From Candidatus Thorarchaeota archaeon (GTDB lineage: Archaea > Asgardarchaeota > Thorarchaeia > Thorarchaeales > Thorarchaeaceae): a stretch of DNA of 36,357 bases. The DNA lies in assembly GCA_016839445.1 (NCBI GenBank), contig JAEOUG010000183.1, positions 1-36,357 of the forward strand, written 5' to 3'. Below the pieces are notes generated by a model that was not told the DNA's origin, searched no databases, and worked only from the letters and a program-made list of their open reading frames with translations. This document shows positions 8,264-15,052 of this stretch, in pieces. The position numbers and the translations under genes were made by a program. Numbering within the stretch: position 1 is the stretch's first letter; every line of letters starts with the position of its first letter.

Positions 8264-9043
8264 ATGAAGTCAACGAAGTATTCCGAAAAGGTTCTTGACC
8301 ATTTCCGGAATCCGCGGAACGTCGGAACGCTCGAGGGCGATGATGTGGCCGTAGGGAAGGTAGGCAACCCGACCTGTGGCGACATTATGGAGGTCTACAT
8401 ACGCATAGATGGAGACCGAATCACTGATGCGAAGTTCAGGACCTTCGGCTGCGGATCTGCCATCGCCACGACGAGCATGACTACTGAGATGGTCAAAGGC
8501 ATGTCGCTGGACGACGCCATGAAGCTGACGAGGCAAGACGTCGCAGATGAGCTGGATGGCCTCCCTCCCATCAAGATGCATTGCTCGAACTTGGCTGCGG
8601 ACGCGCTCCATGAAGCAATCAAGAGCTACCGGAAGGGTATGGGAGAAGATGTGGGAGAGGAGGACAAGGTAAAAGACACCGAACCCGAGTGTGTCGTCGG
8701 GAAAGACGAGTTTCTCGGGAAAGGTGTCTGGACCGCAGTAGATGACCCAGAGGAGCTCAGAGACCTGCGTACCCTCATTCTTCACTCCGGTGATGAGAGC
8801 GTCGAGGCAGCACTGGAATTGACCGAAGTTACAGACAGGGTCGTTCTTCTTACTCCTGATGCGGAGATCATGACTACTCCTGAGCTGAGAGCACGGTTAG
8901 AGGACTCAAGGGTGAAGCTGCTGACTGAGTCAAGGCTTCTGGAGATCCTAGGGGAGTTCGAAGTCGAGAAGGTGAAGATCTTCAATATTGATGAGGATGA
9001 GGACTACGAGCTCTTTGTCGACGCAGTCGTCATCATGGAATGA
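8264..9043 (+). CDS. iscU: IscU scaffold fused to a degenerate TrxR-type NADPH domain
   Basis: Fe-S cluster scaffold with an unusual C-terminal extension, 259 residues. Residues 1-130 are IscU: C38 and D40 in NPTCGD, C63 in FGCGSAIA, and C107 in HCSNLA are the cluster ligands and the conserved Asp. After a charged linker, residues about 148-258 align by eye with the NADPH-binding domain of thioredoxin reductase: EFLGKGVWTAVDD, then LILHSGDESVEAALEL, VTDRVVLLTPDAE, SRLLEILGEFEVEKVKI and LFVDAVVIME. The redox CxxC of TrxR is replaced by TAVDD and the GGGDSA nucleotide loop by HSGDES, so both redox and nucleotide functions look lost or changed. It follows the IscS-like gene closely and overlaps the next gene by ATGA. 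Normal IscU has about 130 residues. Confidence 0.85.
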   Translation: MKSTKYSEKVLDHFRNPRNVGTLEGDDVAVGKVGNPTCGDIMEVYIRIDGDRITDAKFRTFGCGSAIATTSMTTEMVKGMSLDDAMKLTRQDVADELDGLPPIKMHCSNLAADALHEAIKSYRKGMGEDVGEEDKVKDTEPECVVGKDEFLGKGVWTAVDDPEELRDLRTLILHSGDESVEAALELTEVTDRVVLLTPDAEIMTTPELRARLEDSRVKLLTESRLLEILGEFEVEKVKIFNIDEDEDYELFVDAVVIME

Positions 9044-9795
9044 ACCCCCGACAGACACATAACTGCCCTCCCAGTAGCCTATGCTCGAGAGCAGCCCAGA
9101 TGGCACGCAAGAACGGCATCGGCACCATCAGTGAATGGTCCCTTCACTCAGACATCAAGCGGTCATACATGACTGCAGACTCACGGGAGGAGGTCGACGT
9201 TGATGGGTTCATTGTAGATGTTGTTCGTGATGACCTCCTCATCGAGGTGCAGACGAGAGGATTTTCTAAGATTAGAGACAAGCTGATGAAGCTCGTCAAG
9301 TCTCACAGGGTTCGTCTTGTATACCCGGTTTCATTGACCAAGTGGATTGTGAGAGAGAGCCCTGAGGGCTCAGAGACCATCAGTCGCAGGAGATCTCCCA
9401 AGCAGCAAGGCCCCCAGAGTCTCTTTGACGAACTCGTGTCCATTCCAACACTTCTGCATCATCAGAACTTCTCCTTGGAGGTCCTGCTCATTGAAGAAGA
9501 AGAGATACGTCGGAAGGACAATCAAGGGAGTTGGAGGCGGAGAGGGTGGAGTATCATTGATCGCAGACTACTCGGCATTCTGGGCCGCCGAGTCTACAAT
9601 GAGCCCAAAGACTTGCTCCACTTCATCCCCGACTCTCTAAAGGATGAGTTCACAAACAGAGAGCTCGCAGATGCCACAGGATACACGATTCGTGAGGCGG
9701 GCAAGGTTACATACTGCCTTAGGCGAATGGGCATTCTAATCGTCACTGGGAAGAGAGGCAATGCGAATGTGTTCTCAGTGAAACGAGATCACTGA
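9040..9795 (+). CDS. Conserved nuclease-like protein with C-terminal winged helix, function unknown
   Basis: I cannot assign a function. The N-terminal half contains EVDVDGFIVDVVRDDLLIEV followed by QTRGFSKI, an acidic pattern reminiscent of the PD-(D/E)xK nuclease core. The middle block SLEVLLIEEEEIRRKD is rich in charge. The end (FTNRELADATGYTIREAGKV followed by YCLRRMGILIV) looks like a winged helix. I recall similar proteins with the SLH...VDGFxxDxVRxDLLxEVQT core from other prokaryotes, so it is likely a real conserved family. The ATG at 9040 overlaps the IscU stop, but the first 20 residues look unconserved, and the ATG at 9100 (MARKNGIGTISEW) may be the true start. It converges on the regulator gene and overlaps it by seven bases. 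Confidence 0.7.
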   Translation: MNPRQTHNCPPSSLCSRAAQMARKNGIGTISEWSLHSDIKRSYMTADSREEVDVDGFIVDVVRDDLLIEVQTRGFSKIRDKLMKLVKSHRVRLVYPVSLTKWIVRESPEGSETISRRRSPKQQGPQSLFDELVSIPTLLHHQNFSLEVLLIEEEEIRRKDNQGSWRRRGWSIIDRRLLGILGRRVYNEPKDLLHFIPDSLKDEFTNRELADATGYTIREAGKVTYCLRRMGILIVTGKRGNANVFSVKRDH

Positions 9796-10943
9796 CCCTT
9801 CTCGATTTCTTCGATGAACTCGGGTATGAGCTTCAGGTACTTGCTCGCAGGGGTCTCCCATCTGTCTTTCTCCGCATCGAACATGTCGAATGGATGTAGG
9901 GTTTTGGTCAAGTTCTTCGGATCGTGAATTGTCTGGAAGTGGTACCACTTCAGATAGGGTCGCATCCGGTCGAAGCCACGAAGGAACTCGCGGTAGTCAC
10001 ATGCGGGCAGATAGGTTCTATACCCGAACCTTGTTTCTGACTCCATCATTACCGTGCCAATCTGAGGGATCTCATAGAAGCTGGATATCAGCCCGACGTT
10101 GGCTTCCTCCACCTCAAAGAACACGGTGACATCGAGGCATGGCTCTGGAAGGTAACCTATCTGCCTGAATCCCTTCACGATGCCATTATCCTCAAGTCGG
10201 TGAATCCGCATGTTCACGTGTGCTTCCGAGAGCCCAAGCTCCTCTGCAATCTCCTTCTGTGTCACCTCACCGTTCTGGTAGAGCATCTTGAGTATCTTCA
10301 CGTCAGGACCATCGAAGTCCACAATCGGGTGTAGCTCGCTGAGCTTGGCGTCTGCAGGAAACTTCCCCTTCGCGTTCTTGTCAATCCGCTCCTTCCATGA
10401 CTCCCAGTCGTACTTCCAGCCTTCGCCAGGATGGTAGTCTGTGAAGTCCTCGGCCGTGTACTCGTAGTCGGTGATGTCGAAGATGAAGAAGCCGGTAATG
10501 AGGTCATTCTTCTGCATGGCCTCGAGGATTCTCCTTCCTATTCTGGGAGCTGCAAGGGAGAAGAGGCAGTGAACATAGTATCCATCGTATGTCCCGTATG
10601 TCGGAGAGTACCAGTAGAGGGCGTCAAGCTTGCTGAAGAGCTCAGGAAGAATCCTTGTCCCCCTCTGAGTCGAATTCATGACCAGAATGCTCTCACCAAG
10701 ACCCATCCGTCGCTCGTGGGTCATCACCAACCTCCTGCTGAGGAGCTTGGCCTCTCTCATCTTCTTGAGCCTATACCTGACTGTACGTGGAGGGATGTCT
10801 CCCAACATCCCAGCGATCTCCTCAGTGGATGCCTTGGCGCCTAGTCTGCCGAGGACTGTGAGGATTCGCAAGTCCTTCCTATCAAGTCGGTAAGGCCGAG
10901 ACGTAGAACCACCTCTATTGCAGAAACCAGAACGATAGCACAA
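9789..10943 (-). CDS. Lrp/AsnC-like transcription regulator with two HTH segments
   Basis: DNA-binding protein of 384 residues. An N-terminal winged helix (LRILTVLGRLGAKASTEEIA, then IPPRTVRYRLKKM) is followed by about 130 residues without an obvious domain. A second, AsnC-type HTH (VKILKMLYQNGEVTQKEIAE, then LSEAHVNMRIHRLEDNGIV) lies near residues 217-265. A C-terminal region resembles an effector-binding domain. The duplicated HTH suggests that one chain may contact two half-sites. The start is uncertain: the TTG at 10943 is the only clear one before the first HTH, and it lies in an A/T-rich stretch that could itself be the TATA box. It is divergent from a small HTH gene. Its targets are unknown. 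Confidence 0.78.
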   Translation of the reverse strand: MCYRSGFCNRGGSTSRPYRLDRKDLRILTVLGRLGAKASTEEIAGMLGDIPPRTVRYRLKKMREAKLLSRRLVMTHERRMGLGESILVMNSTQRGTRILPELFSKLDALYWYSPTYGTYDGYYVHCLFSLAAPRIGRRILEAMQKNDLITGFFIFDITDYEYTAEDFTDYHPGEGWKYDWESWKERIDKNAKGKFPADAKLSELHPIVDFDGPDVKILKMLYQNGEVTQKEIAEELGLSEAHVNMRIHRLEDNGIVKGFRQIGYLPEPCLDVTVFFEVEEANVGLISSFYEIPQIGTVMMESETRFGYRTYLPACDYREFLRGFDRMRPYLKWYHFQTIHDPKNLTKTLHPFDMFDAEKDRWETPASKYLKLIPEFIEEIEKGQ

Positions 10944-10981
10944 TTAAACTTCGCATTGTAGCAACGTATCCGACTGCTCGT

Positions 10982-10994
10982 GATAACGCTTATC
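10982..10994. promoter_or_regulatory. Inverted repeat between two divergent regulators
   Basis: GATAA-CGC-TTATC forms a small perfect palindrome in the 109-base region between two divergent transcription-factor genes. A further GATAAC occurs at 11021. This arrangement would suit an autoregulatory operator, but the arms are short and the match may be chance. Confidence 0.3.
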
Positions 10995-11052
10995 TGTGGC
11001 GGCTGTCTCCGAGCTACATCGATAACACGAACCCTCCGCAAGGTGGAACGAA

Positions 11053-11337
11053 ATGGGCGGGCCAGATAGATACACAAGAAGCACAATCCTTGTACTGGAC
11101 AGACTGGCCAAAGACGGTCCCATGTCCCCACAAGACATCGCCAAGTCATGTGGCCTCGCCATGAGAACAGTGACTCTGGCACTCAGAACCCTTCAGCAGT
11201 CATCGCTCTGCAAGAAGACCGCAAATCTCAGAGATATGAGAAAGCCACTCTACCGCGCTTCGATAGATGGCATGAACCAGCTCAAGATGAACCCGGAGTT
11301 TCTCAGGTCACTGGCCAATCTGCAAGTGACAAAGTGA
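11053..11337 (+). CDS. Small winged-helix transcription regulator
   Basis: Single-domain DNA-binding protein of 94 residues. The helix-turn-helix is visible as GPMSPQDIAKSCGLAMRTVT followed by LALRTLQQSSLCKK, with a wing and a short C-terminal helix, like MarR- or ArsR-type folds. A GGTGG ribosome-binding motif sits before the ATG at 11053. It is divergent from the larger Lrp-like regulator and shares its upstream region. There is no ligand-binding domain and no obvious metal-binding cysteine set. Target genes cannot be inferred. Confidence 0.72.
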   Translation: MGGPDRYTRSTILVLDRLAKDGPMSPQDIAKSCGLAMRTVTLALRTLQQSSLCKKTANLRDMRKPLYRASIDGMNQLKMNPEFLRSLANLQVTK

Positions 11338-11342
11338 GTGGC

Positions 11343-11690
11343 CTAGTCGCCACACTCATGGAAACAGCTTTTCAGGATGGTCTGCATCACGGCCCCTCGT
11401 GCCACATCGGCGTCGGGAAGACCCGACAGGATCTCGTCGCAGATTCTAATGGCAGGTAGCCCTACGGGCAAAGGATCCCCGCATCCATCGTCATGCTCCG
11501 ATTGGACGTCAACCACTCGAATTGAGTCACGTGAGAGCCCGAAGTCCCCCATGACCTCTGTCAGAATCTCAAGTGCTGCATCACACAGCAGACAGTGTTC
11601 GCTACTGTAGAGAATGACACAACTGCATCTGCCGCAAGCGGCCTGTGTTGTCTTCTCCGAAACATAGGCTGAGTCCACTCGCACCGTCAT
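11343..11690 (-). CDS. Thioredoxin/glutaredoxin-fold protein with CLLC motif
   Basis: Small redox protein of 115 residues. A strand (CVILYSSEHC) leads into the CxxC pair C33-LL-C36, followed by helix DAALEILTEVMGDFG, strand IRVVDVQ, and a cis-proline segment VGLPAIRICDEILSGLPD, the glutaredoxin-like order. The N-terminal tail carries further cysteines (ACGRCSC), which could bind metal or act in disulfide exchange. ATG 11690 is chosen over a TTG two codons upstream. A TATA-like box lies about 30 bases before it. The partner is unknown; three separate redoxins occur in this window. Confidence 0.72.
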   Translation of the reverse strand: MTVRVDSAYVSEKTTQAACGRCSCVILYSSEHCLLCDAALEILTEVMGDFGLSRDSIRVVDVQSEHDDGCGDPLPVGLPAIRICDEILSGLPDADVARGAVMQTILKSCFHECGD

Positions 11691-11719
11691 GTCCAATCAA
11701 GGAAAGACTGTGAGATTTC

Positions 11720-11728
11720 CAATATAAC
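11720..11728 (-). promoter_or_regulatory. TATA-like box for the CLLC redoxin
   Basis: The minus strand reads GTTATATTG about 30 bases before the ATG at 11690, a normal spacing for an archaeal TATA box with a very short leader. The rest of the gap between the redoxin and the glycosylase (11691-11932) shows no convincing gene. Confidence 0.4.
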
Positions 11729-11932
11729 GGCTATAGCGAAGTTGACCTCCTTCCAGATGGCCCGAAACGGCTCCCAGAGGCTCTCTACGAGGGTCAGCAG
11801 GCGCGTTGGCAGGAGTCAATGCCCGCGAGGACTGAGGCGGCAGAGACTCGTCAATGACAATGATTGACCATCTTAACATCTGGCCATATAGCTTGCATAT
11901 GACTGGCATAATACGCGAGGCGTGAGGGATCA

Positions 11933-12553
11933 TCAGTCGATTTCCAGAACGCGCCAAGCCAAGTATGTGCCTACGGTCTCGAGGGGATGCCAGTGCTGAG
12001 CGATATGCTCAACCTCTTTTGGAGTGGGGACATCCTTCAGCTCATACATCTTCATTACTCCCTTTCGGACGCCCAGATCCTTGGGGGAAAGCACATCCAG
12101 GCGTCCTAAAGAGAAGATCAGGTACATCTGGGCAGTCCACTCTCCTACCCCTTTGATATCGACGAAGAGCTGGAGAATCTTCTCACTCGAGAGCTTCCTG
12201 AGTGATTCCACGCTGTTGTATTCTTCAAGGAAGCCACCTTCGCCAAACGCCTGTGCCACATTATGGAGATAGGAGGCCTTCTGTCTGGAGAGACCCACAC
12301 TCCTTAGTTGGTCCTCAGAGTGGGAGAGGATTGATGAGGGCGTCAGGTCTCCGACAAGCTCCAGAAGTCTACCTAGTATGGTTCTCGCAGCCTTGCCGGA
12401 CAACTGCTGGTAGACAATGGAGTGAACCAGCATCTCAAAAGGAGGTTTCTTGGTCGGCTTGAGCACCATTCTCGTTGCTCCGATGAACTTCTCAAGCTCG
12501 GGGGCTTTGGACTGAAAGCGCTCCAGGACTCTCTTTGTCAGTACATTCCTCAT
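11933..12553 (-). CDS. AlkA-like DNA-3-methyladenine glycosylase (HhH-GPD)
   Basis: Base-excision repair glycosylase of 206 residues that removes alkylated purines. Diagnostic features are SIVYQQLSGKAARTI in the first half, the helix-hairpin-helix IKGVGEWTAQMYLIF, and the catalytic aspartate D159 in LSPKDLGVRKG. It corresponds to the compact archaeal/bacterial AlkA core without the N-terminal TBP-like domain of E. coli AlkA. ATG 12553 is preferred; a GTG at 12577 would add eight residues. The gene is divergent from the PfkB kinase gene, with no evident functional link. Confidence 0.87.
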   Translation of the reverse strand: MRNVLTKRVLERFQSKAPELEKFIGATRMVLKPTKKPPFEMLVHSIVYQQLSGKAARTILGRLLELVGDLTPSSILSHSEDQLRSVGLSRQKASYLHNVAQAFGEGGFLEEYNSVESLRKLSSEKILQLFVDIKGVGEWTAQMYLIFSLGRLDVLSPKDLGVRKGVMKMYELKDVPTPKEVEHIAQHWHPLETVGTYLAWRVLEID

Positions 12554-12696
12554 CAGCGTTCTAGATGACGCTGGCACACACTGAATATGAAGGAATTCCC
12601 CTCGGCAAGGAGAACCAGGAGTTTTGCTTTGAGAGCGAAGACAGACGAGTCAAATTGAAATCTCAAACACACCAAGTGCTGGGTAGGCGACTAGTC

Positions 12697-13587
12697 ATGG
12701 AGCTTCTGATAGTGGGGCACATCTACCGAGAGGTGAGGATTACCTACTCGGGGCAAGAAGAGATGCTCTCCGGGGCTCCAGCCTATGCGGCCAGCGCACA
12801 GACACTTGGAGCAGTTGGCACTGGCATCGTTTCCCATGTAGGATTAGACTTCAGTGACAATGATCTTGGGAGACTTGTCACATCCGGTCTCGACACATCC
12901 GGACTGATGCGGTCAGGAGCGCAGACAACGCAAATCATCACCAGAGAGTATGACGACGGAACCAAGAAGCATGATGTAGTGGCGGTCGCTCCACCAATCG
13001 AAGAGGGTCATCTTAGCGAAGACCACCTAGGGGCCAGTGCAATCTATTTCTCTCCAGTACTTGGCGAGGTTAAGCAGTCCTGCCTAAGGAGAGCAGCCAA
13101 GACGGAATCCCTCATAGCTCTTGATGTGAGTGGGTGTCTGAGAATAGCAGACAAGTCAGGTTCAGTGCTCTACTACGTGCCCGAGAACATCGATAGCTAT
13201 CTTGACTACACAACGATTCTGTTCACTGATCCGGTGGCGCTGTCACTTCTCACAGAAAAGGCAACTGAGGAGGACTCCGCACAGGATCTACTCTCCCGAG
13301 GACCCTTCATCGTGGTCGTAAACAGAGATGAGGGGGGTTCTACTATCTACTCCCACAGAGGAGAGAATGAGATACCTTACATCATGCCAGGGCGAATCCT
13401 GGATACCGCTGGATCAGACCACATCTATGCAATGGGCTTCCTGATGGAATTCCTTCGAACCGGCGGAGAGATATCCAGAGCAGGGTACTTCGCCTCCGCC
13501 TGCGCATCTGTTGCGGCTGAGGGCAAAGGCCCCTTTGCAGTGATCTCGAGATATCAGGTGGATAGACAACTGCGGTCTCTCTACTAA
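12697..13587 (+). CDS. PfkB-family sugar kinase with altered catalytic motif
   Basis: Ribokinase/PfkB-superfamily protein of 296 residues from the ATG at 12697, preceded by GGGTAGG. The frame is open further upstream, but the ribokinase-like start (MELLIVGHIYREV) and the glycine-rich GAPAYAASAQTLGAVG block place the start here. The C-terminal signature, usually DTxGAGDxFxAGF, reads DTAGSDHIYAMGF (residues 236-248), one residue shorter; D241 may still be the catalytic base. The substrate is unknown (sugar, nucleoside or inositol-like). The short loop could mean altered activity. The gene ends in a convergent region with a strong hairpin. Confidence 0.78.
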   Translation: MELLIVGHIYREVRITYSGQEEMLSGAPAYAASAQTLGAVGTGIVSHVGLDFSDNDLGRLVTSGLDTSGLMRSGAQTTQIITREYDDGTKKHDVVAVAPPIEEGHLSEDHLGASAIYFSPVLGEVKQSCLRRAAKTESLIALDVSGCLRIADKSGSVLYYVPENIDSYLDYTTILFTDPVALSLLTEKATEEDSAQDLLSRGPFIVVVNRDEGGSTIYSHRGENEIPYIMPGRILDTAGSDHIYAMGFLMEFLRTGGEISRAGYFASACASVAAEGKGPFAVISRYQVDRQLRSLY

Positions 13588-13654
13588 TGAGCGAAGAGCA
13601 ATCTGCGTAATACGTTCTGCACCTCTAGGTTAATGCCAGCAGCGGTCTGTGGCT

Positions 13655-13697
13655 GGGCGGTTCTGGTTGGCGCATATTGGTACTTCAGAATCCGCCC
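13655..13697. terminator. Strong hairpin between convergent genes
   Basis: GGGCGGTTCTG (13655-13665) pairs with 13686-13697 to form an 11-bp stem with one bulged T (13691) and a 20-base loop. A second, weaker stem is GCCTCA (13720-13725) with TGAGGC (13744-13749). Both lie between the stop of the kinase gene and the stop of the trans-sulfuration gene, which point at each other, so they may help end or protect both transcripts. No U-run follows. The 13588-13783 gap contains no gene that I can see. Confidence 0.4.
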
Positions 13698-13783
13698 CAA
13701 GGAATCGTAGAGGGCTCCTGCCTCATTGCGTGATTGGGCGGTCTGAGGCCCCAGTCGTGTCGGCTGCCCATACGTAGAGATGT

Positions 13784-14971
13784 CTACCGGAGCGAGTCAA
13801 GCGCCTGTTTGAGGTCGGCCAAGAGGTCTGCGGGGTCCTCGATTCCGACGGATAGACGAACCGCGGACGCGGAAATGCCCATCTCTCGAAGCGTGCTCTC
13901 GTCGAAGCCATAATGCGTGGTCAGGGACGGAATGCTGGCAAGACTCTCTACCCCTCCGAGCGAGACTGCATTGAGGAATATCCGAAGGGAGTCTACGAAC
14001 GTTTCGGCACCCTTCAGATCAGAATCGAGGTCAATAGAGAGCATGCCCCCAAATCCATTCATCTGCTTCCTTGCGACAGCATGGTGCTCGTGAGAAGGCA
14101 GGCCAGGATAGTGTACGGCACGGATGCGAGAGTCCTTCGAAAGTTCTTGTGCCAAGAACATCGCGTTCGAGTTGTGGCGCTCTACTCTGATGGCGAGAGT
14201 CTTCAGGCCGCGGTCAAGGAGGAAGGACGCGAATGGATCCATTGTACCACCGAGTAGCTTGGCCGCCTCTCTGACTCTGCCCATGGTTACGGCAGAACCA
14301 GACACGGTCCCTGCAATGAGGTCGCTGTGTCCTCCCAGGTACTTGGTCGCGCTGTTCATGACCAGGTCAATGCCCAGGAGATGAGGTTTCTGATTGATGG
14401 GAGAGGCGAACGTGTTGTCAATCATGCTGGTCGTTCCGGCAGACCTCGCGGCCTCTGCCACGCGCTCGATGTCCACCACCTTCAGCGTGGGATTAGTTGG
14501 GGTCTCAAAGAAACAGAGGCGGTACTTCCCCCTTCCCTCGGAGATGGCATCGGGGAACTCGGCGATGTCCACGAAATCCACCTCGATGCCGTTCTGAGGA
14601 AGAACCTCTTTGAAGAGATGGAGTGTACCTCCATAGATGGAGTCTGTTGACAGAATCTTCTCTCCGCCTTTCACCATACCGAAGACTGCAGAGCTTATCG
14701 CCGCCATTCCTGATGCAACCACATTGGTGTCTTCGGTTCCTTCGAGAGCACTGATCTTCCCCTCCACATGCTTCGTAGTTGGGTTGCTCCACCTGGTGTA
14801 GACGTGGCCACCGGACTTCCCCTGTACTGACTCAAGCATGTGTTTCTGACTCTCAAAGACGAACGTGGAAGTCTGCACAATTGGCATCACGGCAGGCCCA
14901 GGTCTCTGCTCTTCAGTTCCCTGGACGCAAATAGTGGATGGTCTTCGCTCATTCTCTCTCATCCGCATCAC
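13784..14971 (-). CDS. Cys/Met-metabolism PLP enzyme (cystathionine synthase/lyase family)
   Basis: Fold-type I PLP enzyme of 395 residues from the trans-sulfuration family. The PLP lysine is K210 in NSATKYLGGHSD. Other family motifs are VYTRWSNPTTKHVEGKI, ASGMAAISSAVFG, STDSIYGGTLHLF, FFETPTNPTLKVVDI and the late block SLGGVESLASIP. Members act as cystathionine gamma-synthase, gamma- or beta-lyase, methionine gamma-lyase or O-acetylhomoserine sulfhydrylase, and sequence by eye does not separate them. Several ATGs cluster at the start (14971, 14968, 14962). A TATA-like palindrome lies about 22-32 bases upstream, suggesting a leaderless or short-leader transcript. Confidence 0.87.
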   Translation of the reverse strand: MMRMRENERRPSTICVQGTEEQRPGPAVMPIVQTSTFVFESQKHMLESVQGKSGGHVYTRWSNPTTKHVEGKISALEGTEDTNVVASGMAAISSAVFGMVKGGEKILSTDSIYGGTLHLFKEVLPQNGIEVDFVDIAEFPDAISEGRGKYRLCFFETPTNPTLKVVDIERVAEAARSAGTTSMIDNTFASPINQKPHLLGIDLVMNSATKYLGGHSDLIAGTVSGSAVTMGRVREAAKLLGGTMDPFASFLLDRGLKTLAIRVERHNSNAMFLAQELSKDSRIRAVHYPGLPSHEHHAVARKQMNGFGGMLSIDLDSDLKGAETFVDSLRIFLNAVSLGGVESLASIPSLTTHYGFDESTLREMGISASAVRLSVGIEDPADLLADLKQALDSLR

Positions 14972-14992
14972 GTGAACTACCTTGATGAGGAT

Positions 14993-15003
14993 GTTTAGTA
15001 AAC
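14993..15003 (-). promoter_or_regulatory. TATA-like palindrome for the trans-sulfuration gene
   Basis: GTTTA-G-TAAAC is a perfect 11-base palindrome 22 bases upstream of the ATG at 14971. Position and composition fit an archaeal TATA box; the symmetry could also make it an operator. Confidence 0.4.
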
Positions 15004-15052
15004 CTATCCATTAGCAGAGTTGCGGATCTGATAGGCTGCCCTGGAGAAGCTC

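Noticed and set aside
11697..11957. An 86-codon minus-strand frame between redoxin and glycosylase
   Set aside because: It overlaps the end of the glycosylase gene, contains the redoxin promoter, and shows no recognisable motif.
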